From positions 49,149-113,148 of the forward strand of contig NZ_WJIF01000007.1 in assembly GCF_009647605.1 (NCBI RefSeq): a stretch of DNA of 64,000 nucleotides. Reading direction: 5' to 3'. Positions 59,538 through 64,000 of this stretch are shown piece by piece. Each line of letters starts with the position of its first letter. Within the stretch, counting starts at the first letter, position 1. The position numbers and the translations under genes are program-made. The notes under the pieces are model-generated. The model searched no databases and had not been told where the DNA came from. It was given only the letters and a program-made list of their open reading frames with translations. This DNA is from Agromyces agglutinans. GTDB taxonomy: Bacteria; Actinomycetota; Actinomycetes; Actinomycetales; Microbacteriaceae.

Positions 59538-60643
59538 CGGGCGCTCGCCCGGTGCGGCAGTTCGCCGCTGCCGCGCTCGATGAGCCTGGTGGGCACGATG
59601 GTGCGCCGAGCGGAAGATTCGTCGCCGTCGAGGCGCGCGAAGACGCGCTCGGCGGCGATGCGGCCGATCGCATGCGGATCCTGGGCGACGACGGTCACGC
59701 CGGGAACGAGCAGGTCGCCCAGGGGCACGTCGTCGAACCCGACGAGCGCCGTGTCGAGGTGGCGGCCGAGCTCGCGCAGGGCGCGGATCACGCCGATCGT
59801 GACGAGGTTCTGGGCGCTGAAGATCGCGGTGGGCGGATCGTCGGCCTCGAACAGCGCGAGCGTGGCCTGCCTGGCGGTCTCCTCGTCGTGCAGCCCCTCG
59901 ACGACGGGCGCGTCGCCGGTCGCGATGCCCGCACGGCCGAGTTCGTCGAGGAAGCCGCGGCGGCGCTCCTGCGCGGTGCGGATGTCATGCCGGTCGCCGA
60001 GGTACGCGAGGCGCCGGTGTCCGTGCGCGATGAGGTGGCGGGTCGCCACCGCCGCGCCGGCGGTGTTGTCGCTCACCACGGAATCGGAGGTGACGCCGGC
60101 GGGCTGCCGGTCGACGAAGACCACGGGCGTGCCGCGTCGCAGCTCGGGGGCGAGGTAGGCCTGGTCTTCTGACACCGTGGTCAGGATGAGGCCGTCGACC
60201 CGGCGGCGCAGGAACGCCGAGACGGCGGCCTGCTCGCGTTCGGGGTCGTCGTCGAGGCTCGAGGCGAAGACCGCGACGCCGCGGGCGAGGGCGGCGTCTT
60301 CGACGGCGCGGTGCACGGCGCCCGCGAACGGGTTGTCGACGCTGCCGACCAGCAGCCCGAGGGTTCGGGTGCGGCCGTCGGCGCGCCGGAGGTTGCCGGC
60401 GTGCAGGTCGGGCTCGTAGTCGAGCGAACGCGCGGCCTTCAGCACGCGCTCGATGGTCGCCGCCGAGACGTTCGGCTCGCCGTTGATGACCCTGGAGACC
60501 GTCTTCACCCCGACGCCCGCGAGCGTGGCGACGTGGCGCATCGTCGGCCTGGACCGCGTGCGCGCGTCGGCGGAGAGGGCTTCGTCGGTGCGCCCGGCGG
60601 CGCGCTCGGGCGGCGTCGGGTTCGCGTCTGACAACGGTGTCAC
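59534..60643 (-). CDS. LacI-family repressor of the fructan locus
   Basis: This 369-residue protein has a LacI helix-turn-helix (MRHVATLAGVGVKTVSRVIN, here from about residue 35) and the hinge helix VSAATIERVLKAARSLDYEP. The periplasmic-binding-like effector domain follows (LGLLVGSVDNPFAGAV, FVDRQPAGV, YLGDRHDIR, VGFDDVPLGDLLVPGVT). The GTG at 60643 has GGAG seven bases upstream and is preferred over the ATG at 60691, which has none. The operator TGACAACGGTGTCA lies right at this start, so it probably represses itself. It is coupled to the kinase gene by GTGA. Confidence 0.9.
   Translation of the reverse strand: MTPLSDANPTPPERAAGRTDEALSADARTRSRPTMRHVATLAGVGVKTVSRVINGEPNVSAATIERVLKAARSLDYEPDLHAGNLRRADGRTRTLGLLVGSVDNPFAGAVHRAVEDAALARGVAVFASSLDDDPEREQAAVSAFLRRRVDGLILTTVSEDQAYLAPELRRGTPVVFVDRQPAGVTSDSVVSDNTAGAAVATRHLIAHGHRRLAYLGDRHDIRTAQERRRGFLDELGRAGIATGDAPVVEGLHDEETARQATLALFEADDPPTAIFSAQNLVTIGVIRALRELGRHLDTALVGFDDVPLGDLLVPGVTVVAQDPHAIGRIAAERVFARLDGDESSARRTIVPTRLIERGSGELPHRASAR
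60627..60640. promoter_or_regulatory. LacI operator variant at the lacI start
   Basis: TGACAACGGTGTCA is a TGACA-N4-TGTCA dyad, differing from the other two copies in the centre. It overlaps the first codons of the repressor gene. Confidence 0.75.
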
Positions 60644-60671
60644 AATTCGATCTCCAATGTGCGGTGTCGGG

Positions 60672-60721
60672 TTGACTATACACACGGGCATGAGCTAGAC
60701 CTAACGCTGACATCGTTGTCA
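60672..60721 (+). promoter_or_regulatory. Promoter and LacI operator of the sugar ABC operon
   Basis: A -35 TTGACT (60672-60677) is separated by 18 bases from TAGACC (60696-60701). The operator TGACATCGTTGTCA (60708-60721) follows at the expected transcription start. The binding-protein ATG is 40 bases further on. Repressor binding would block initiation. Confidence 0.75.
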
Positions 60722-60760
60722 ACGGGGCAACGGGTCGCAGACACCAGAGGAGATTCACCG

Positions 60761-61861
60761 ATGAATCACGCAGCACCCGGCGCGCTCCGGCGCCGCCTCA
60801 TCGCAGCCGGTTCGCTCACGGCCGCCGCGGCACTCGCATTCACCGGATGCGCCTCGTCGGGCGGCGACGCCGCCGACGCGGCCGGCGGAGACGGCGCGAT
60901 CGGCGTCTCGCTCATCGTCAAGACCACGACGAATCCGTTCTTCGTCGCGATGCAGGACGGCGCGAAGGCGGCGGCCGAGGATCTCGGCGTCGAGCTGACA
61001 CTCGCGGCCGGCAAGGAGGACGGCGACGAGGACACCCAGATCCAGGCCGTCGAGAACGCGATCTCGAAGGGCGACGCGGGCATCCTGATCACGCCGAACG
61101 GCCCCGGCGTCGAGGACGCACTCGTGAAGGCGCGCGACGCCGGACTGTACGTCATCGCCCTCGACACCCCGCCGGCGAACCCCGATGCAGTGGACATCAC
61201 CTTCGCGACCGACAACTTCCAGGCCGGCCAGGAGATCGGCGCGTGGACGGCGGCCAAACTCGGCGGTGAGAAGGCCACCATCGCCATGATCGACCTCTTC
61301 GACGACAAGATCGTCTCCGTCGACGTGCAGCGCGACCAGGGCTTCCTCGACGGCATGGGCATCGACCTCGCCGACGAGGGCGCCAACGGCGACGAGGCGC
61401 CCACGGGCAGCTACAGCGGCGGCGACTACGAGATCGTCGGCAACGAGGCATCCCAGGGCGCCGAGGACGGCGGCCGCACGGCCGCAGAGACGCTGCTCTC
61501 GAAGAACCCCGACATCAACGTCGTCTACACGATCAACGAACCGGCCGCCTACGGCGCGTACGAGGCGTTCAAGGCCGCCGGCAAGGAGGACGGCCTCATC
61601 GTCGTCTCGGTCGACGGCGGATGCGCCGGCATCGACGCCGTGCAGCAGGGGCTGATCGGCGCCACGAGCCAGCAGTACCCGGTCAAGATGGCCGAGCTCG
61701 GCGTGCAGGCGATCTTCGACCTCGTCGAGACCGGCGCCTCGCCCGAGGTGTCCGAGGGCCTCGACTTCTTCAACACCGGCGTCGCCCTCGTCACCGACGA
61801 CCCGCAGGACGGCGTCGAGTCGATCGACACCGCCGAGGGCGCCGACATCTGCTGGGGCTGA
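60761..61861 (+). CDS. Sugar ABC transporter substrate-binding lipoprotein, probably fructose-type
   Basis: This 366-residue protein has a lipobox (LAFTGCASS) and the type I periplasmic-binding fold used for ribose/fructose: SLIVKTTTNPFFVAMQDGAK, GDAGILITPNGPGVEDAL, FATDNFQAGQEIGAW and VVSVDGGCAGIDAVQQGLI. It resembles FrcB-type binding proteins. AGAGGAGA precedes the ATG. It is the first gene of the operon and sits under the LacI-controlled promoter. A long palindrome separates it from the permease. Confidence 0.9.
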   Translation: MNHAAPGALRRRLIAAGSLTAAAALAFTGCASSGGDAADAAGGDGAIGVSLIVKTTTNPFFVAMQDGAKAAAEDLGVELTLAAGKEDGDEDTQIQAVENAISKGDAGILITPNGPGVEDALVKARDAGLYVIALDTPPANPDAVDITFATDNFQAGQEIGAWTAAKLGGEKATIAMIDLFDDKIVSVDVQRDQGFLDGMGIDLADEGANGDEAPTGSYSGGDYEIVGNEASQGAEDGGRTAAETLLSKNPDINVVYTINEPAAYGAYEAFKAAGKEDGLIVVSVDGGCAGIDAVQQGLIGATSQQYPVKMAELGVQAIFDLVETGASPEVSEGLDFFNTGVALVTDDPQDGVESIDTAEGADICWG

Positions 61862-61892
61862 CCGCGCCAGTCCGACGCCCCATGAGGCGACG

Positions 61893-61928
61893 GTGAGCGG
61901 ATGCCCCGGCCGGGGCATCCGCTCACCG
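61893..61928. promoter_or_regulatory. 36-bp perfect palindrome between binding-protein and permease genes
   Basis: Positions 61893-61910 are the exact reverse complement of 61911-61928, with no loop. In RNA it folds into a very stable hairpin 32 bases after the first stop. It probably acts as a partial terminator or 3' stabiliser that gives more binding protein than permease. It contains the genome-typical GGATGCC word. Confidence 0.85.
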
Positions 61929-61975
61929 GCACCCGCACCGCACGCACCACCGCACCAACGAAACCGGAGCACCAC

Positions 61976-63052
61976 GTGAGTCATACGACCGCCTCGCCGA
62001 GCCCCTCGGCGAACCGAACCCCAGAGGGCGAGCCGCCGACCTCGGCGCTCGACCTGGCCGAGGAGTTCCTCGACCGCACCACCCCGCTCAGCCGGATCCG
62101 GAGCATCCTGCACCGCTACCCGGCGATCAGCCCGGCCATCGTGCTCGTGCTCGCGATCGTCGTCTTCGGCCTGCTGAACGAGCGCTTCCTGAACCCCGCG
62201 AACCTCTCGCTGATCACCCAGCAGGTGGCCGTCGTCGGCACGCTCGCGATCGCGCAGACGCTGATCATCCTCACCGCCGGCATCGACCTCTCCGTCGGCG
62301 CCGTCATGGTCCTGAGCTCGATGGTCACGGCGCAGGCGACCGTGCACCTCGGCATCCCCGCCGTCGTCGGCCTGCTGCTCGGCCTCCTCGTCGGGCTCGG
62401 CGCCGGCGCCCTGAACGGCGTGCTCGTGACCAGGCTCAAGCTGCCGCCGTTCATCGTCACGCTCGGCACGCTGAACATCTTCATCGCCCTGACGCTGCTC
62501 TACTCGAGCGGCGCGACCGTGCGCGGCGGCGAGATGCCCGACCTGCTCACCTGGACCGGCTCGGTCATCCCCCTGGGCGGCGTCAACATCACGGTCGGCG
62601 TGCTCATGATGCTCGTGCTGTACGTCGTGCTCGCGCTCATCCTGCAGAAGACGGCCTGGGGCCGCCACGTCTACGCCGTCGGCGACGACCCGGAGGCCGC
62701 GCGCCTCGCCGGCATCCGCGTCAACCGTGTGCTGATGAGCGTCTACCTCGCCGCCGGGGCCATCCTCGCGATCGGCGCCTGGATCCAGATCGGCCGGACG
62801 AACGCGGCATCCCCGAACGCTGGAGCCGACCTCAACCTCGACTCGATCACCGCCGTCGTGATCGGCGGCACGAGCCTCTTCGGCGGTCGCGGGACGGTCT
62901 GGGGCACCCTGCTCGGTGCGCTCATCGTCGGCGTGTTCCGCAACGGGCTGTCGCTCGCCGGGCTCGACGTGCTCTGGCAGACCTTCGCGGTCGGCGTGCT
63001 CATCGTGGTCGCGGTCTCCGTCGACCAGTGGATCAGGAAGGTTCGGAAATGA
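61976..63052 (+). CDS. Sugar ABC transporter permease
   Basis: This 358-residue permease is of the RbsC/FrcC type with about ten helices: AISPAIVLVLAIVVFGLLNE, TLIILTAGIDLSVGAVMVLS and the conserved GGTSLFGGRGTVWGTLLGAL near the C-terminus. The N-terminal 60 residues are polar. GTG at 61976 has CCGGAG upstream and is preferred to 61901, which would lie in the palindrome. Its stop overlaps the ATPase start by ATGA. Confidence 0.92.
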   Translation: MSHTTASPSPSANRTPEGEPPTSALDLAEEFLDRTTPLSRIRSILHRYPAISPAIVLVLAIVVFGLLNERFLNPANLSLITQQVAVVGTLAIAQTLIILTAGIDLSVGAVMVLSSMVTAQATVHLGIPAVVGLLLGLLVGLGAGALNGVLVTRLKLPPFIVTLGTLNIFIALTLLYSSGATVRGGEMPDLLTWTGSVIPLGGVNITVGVLMMLVLYVVLALILQKTAWGRHVYAVGDDPEAARLAGIRVNRVLMSVYLAAGAILAIGAWIQIGRTNAASPNAGADLNLDSITAVVIGGTSLFGGRGTVWGTLLGALIVGVFRNGLSLAGLDVLWQTFAVGVLIVVAVSVDQWIRKVRK

Positions 63053-63828
63053 CCATCGACACGACCACGGAGCGCGAGCCGATCCTGCGCGCCCGCCGCC
63101 TCGTGAAGACGTTCGGCCGCGTGGTCGGCCTCGACGGCGCGAGCCTCGAGCTCTACCCGGGCGAGGTGCTCGCCGTCATCGGCGACAACGGGGCCGGCAA
63201 GTCGACCCTGATCAAGTGCCTCACCGGCGCCGAGGTGCCCGACGAGGGCGAGATATGGCTCGAGGGCAAGCCCGTGAGCTTCAAGCGCCCGCAGGATGCC
63301 CGCGATGCCGGCATCGAGACGGTCTACCAGAACCTCGCCGTCTCACCGGCGCTGGATGTCGCCTCGAACCTCTTCCTCGGCCGCGAGCTGCGCAAGAAGG
63401 GCGTGCTCGGCTCGGTGTTCCGGGTCGTCGACCAGAAGGGCATGCGCCAGCGGGCCCGCGACGAGCTGCGAGCCCTCGGCATCTCGACCCTGCAGGACGT
63501 CACGGTTCCGGTCGAGAACCTCTCGGGCGGCCAGCGGCAGGCGGTCGCGGTGGCCCGGGCGGCGGCCTTCGGGTCGCGGGTGGTCGTGCTCGACGAGCCC
63601 ACGGCCGCACTCGGCGTGCGCGAATCCAACCAGGTGCTCGAACTCATCCGGCAGCTACGGGAACGGGGCATCCCCGTCATCCTCATCTCGCACAACATGC
63701 CGCACGTCTTCGACGTCGCCGATCGAATCCACGTGCAGCGGCTCGGCAAGCGGGCGGCGACCATCACGCCCGAGACCCACTCGATGACGGACGCGGTCGC
63801 GATCATGACGGGCGCGGCGACGGAGTGA
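63049..63828 (+). CDS. Sugar ABC transporter ATPase
   Basis: This 259-residue single-domain ATPase of the FrcA type has Walker A GDNGAGKST, signature LSGGQRQ, Walker B VVVLDEPTAALG and the H-loop ISHNM. Single-domain ATPases are typical of the FrcBCA branch, in contrast to the double-domain RbsA. The start overlaps the permease stop (ATGA). It powers the import of the sugar released by the GH32 enzyme. Confidence 0.93.
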   Translation: MTIDTTTEREPILRARRLVKTFGRVVGLDGASLELYPGEVLAVIGDNGAGKSTLIKCLTGAEVPDEGEIWLEGKPVSFKRPQDARDAGIETVYQNLAVSPALDVASNLFLGRELRKKGVLGSVFRVVDQKGMRQRARDELRALGISTLQDVTVPVENLSGGQRQAVAVARAAAFGSRVVVLDEPTAALGVRESNQVLELIRQLRERGIPVILISHNMPHVFDVADRIHVQRLGKRAATITPETHSMTDAVAIMTGAATE

Positions 63829-63846
63829 CGTCCCACCGGGCGGATG

Positions 63847-63898
63847 CCGCCGGCGCGGTGGGCTGGGCGACGAGCCCGGCCCACCGCGCCGGCGGTTT
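63847..63898 (+). terminator. Terminator after the ABC operon
   Basis: A perfect 17-base stem (63847-63863 with 63879-63895) is followed by TTT. The loop can pair further. It lies 18 bases after the ATPase stop, between convergent genes. Confidence 0.85.
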
Positions 63899-63925
63899 CG
63901 CTGCGCCGTCGGTTCGCTGCGCCGG

Positions 63926-64000
63926 CTACCCGCCGGTCGGGCGGACGAGGCCTTCGTGCGCCCGAAGGTGGTCGAACCGGCCGTCGGCGACTCGGAGTAC
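63926..64000 (-). CDS. 3' end of an unknown minus-strand gene
   Basis: On the minus strand the last 24 codons before a TAG read VLRVADGRFDHLRAHEGLVR..., with the stop placed just before the shared terminator. Only this end is in the window, so no function can be assigned. Confidence 0.4.
   Translation of the reverse strand, partial: VLRVADGRFDHLRAHEGLVRPTGG

Noticed and set aside
1..64000. CRISPR array or cas genes
   Set aside because: No series of regularly spaced repeats and no Cas-like protein was seen. The only tandem array (14752-14787) has 9-base units without spacers.
1..64000. Ribosomal RNA genes or riboswitches
   Set aside because: No rRNA-like sequence or recognisable riboswitch core was found; only one tRNA is present.

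Overview
The window reads as high-GC actinobacterial chromosome, most likely Microbacteriaceae (Agromyces/Microbacterium-like). The basis is the strong G/C third-position bias, LacI/IclR/TRAP/ABC gene types typical of that family, and many starts that look leaderless (a TANNNT -10 a few bases before ATG/GTG). The species cannot be named from sequence alone.

1-18.6 kb is an accessory catabolic cluster. A four-gene minus-strand operon (acylating aldehyde dehydrogenase, citryl-CoA-lyase-like protein, ThDP enzyme, 3-dehydroshikimate dehydratase/HPPD-like fusion) diverges from a secreted PQQ alcohol dehydrogenase that carries a frameshift. A three-gene TRAP transporter follows, then four IclR regulators in two tandem pairs, an NAD-type quinate/shikimate dehydrogenase overlapping a TetR regulator, a secreted ThuA-like protein and a beta-propeller. 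A dyad close to GTYCC-AYTCGGY-GRGAC recurs in front of most of these units and is probably the IclR operator. The dehydratase and dehydrogenase point to quinate/shikimate-type compounds feeding protocatechuate. The aldehyde dehydrogenase, lyase and ThDP enzyme do not belong to that textbook route, so the substrate is open.

18.7-47.8 kb is an island-like stretch, visibly less G/C-biased. It holds an overlapping pair made of a DEDDh exonuclease-TerB-BRCT-Lsr2 fusion and a zinc-hook AAA ATPase with an anticodon-nuclease-like C-terminus (candidate defence unit). It also holds an SOS-boxed small gene, an orphan Phd-type antitoxin beside a frameshifted partner, a phosphoesterase operon, a 5'-truncated ECF sigma factor, an inositol-monophosphatase-like gene and VOC/AraC genes. 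Next comes a block of envelope and stress genes (DUF7144, two carboxymuconolactone-decarboxylase-fold proteins, DUF1254, cardiolipin synthase, MalT-type LuxR regulator, AI-2E permease, DUF2252, K+ channel). The stretch ends with three tiny HTH proteins and a tyrosine-recombinase-like plus DDE-transposase-like gene pair, just before an initiator tRNA-fMet.

47.9-64 kb looks like core or niche-adaptation DNA. It has a LuxR-type ATPase regulator, a 1450-residue secreted Ig/cadherin-like protein, and a fructan utilisation locus. That locus contains a secreted GH32 fructanase with nested CBM66-like insertions, a PfkB kinase and LacI repressor in one operon, and a divergent sugar ABC transporter (binding protein, permease, ATPase). 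Three copies of a TGACA-N4-TGTCA operator tie the fructan genes together. A 36-bp palindrome separates the binding protein from the permease.
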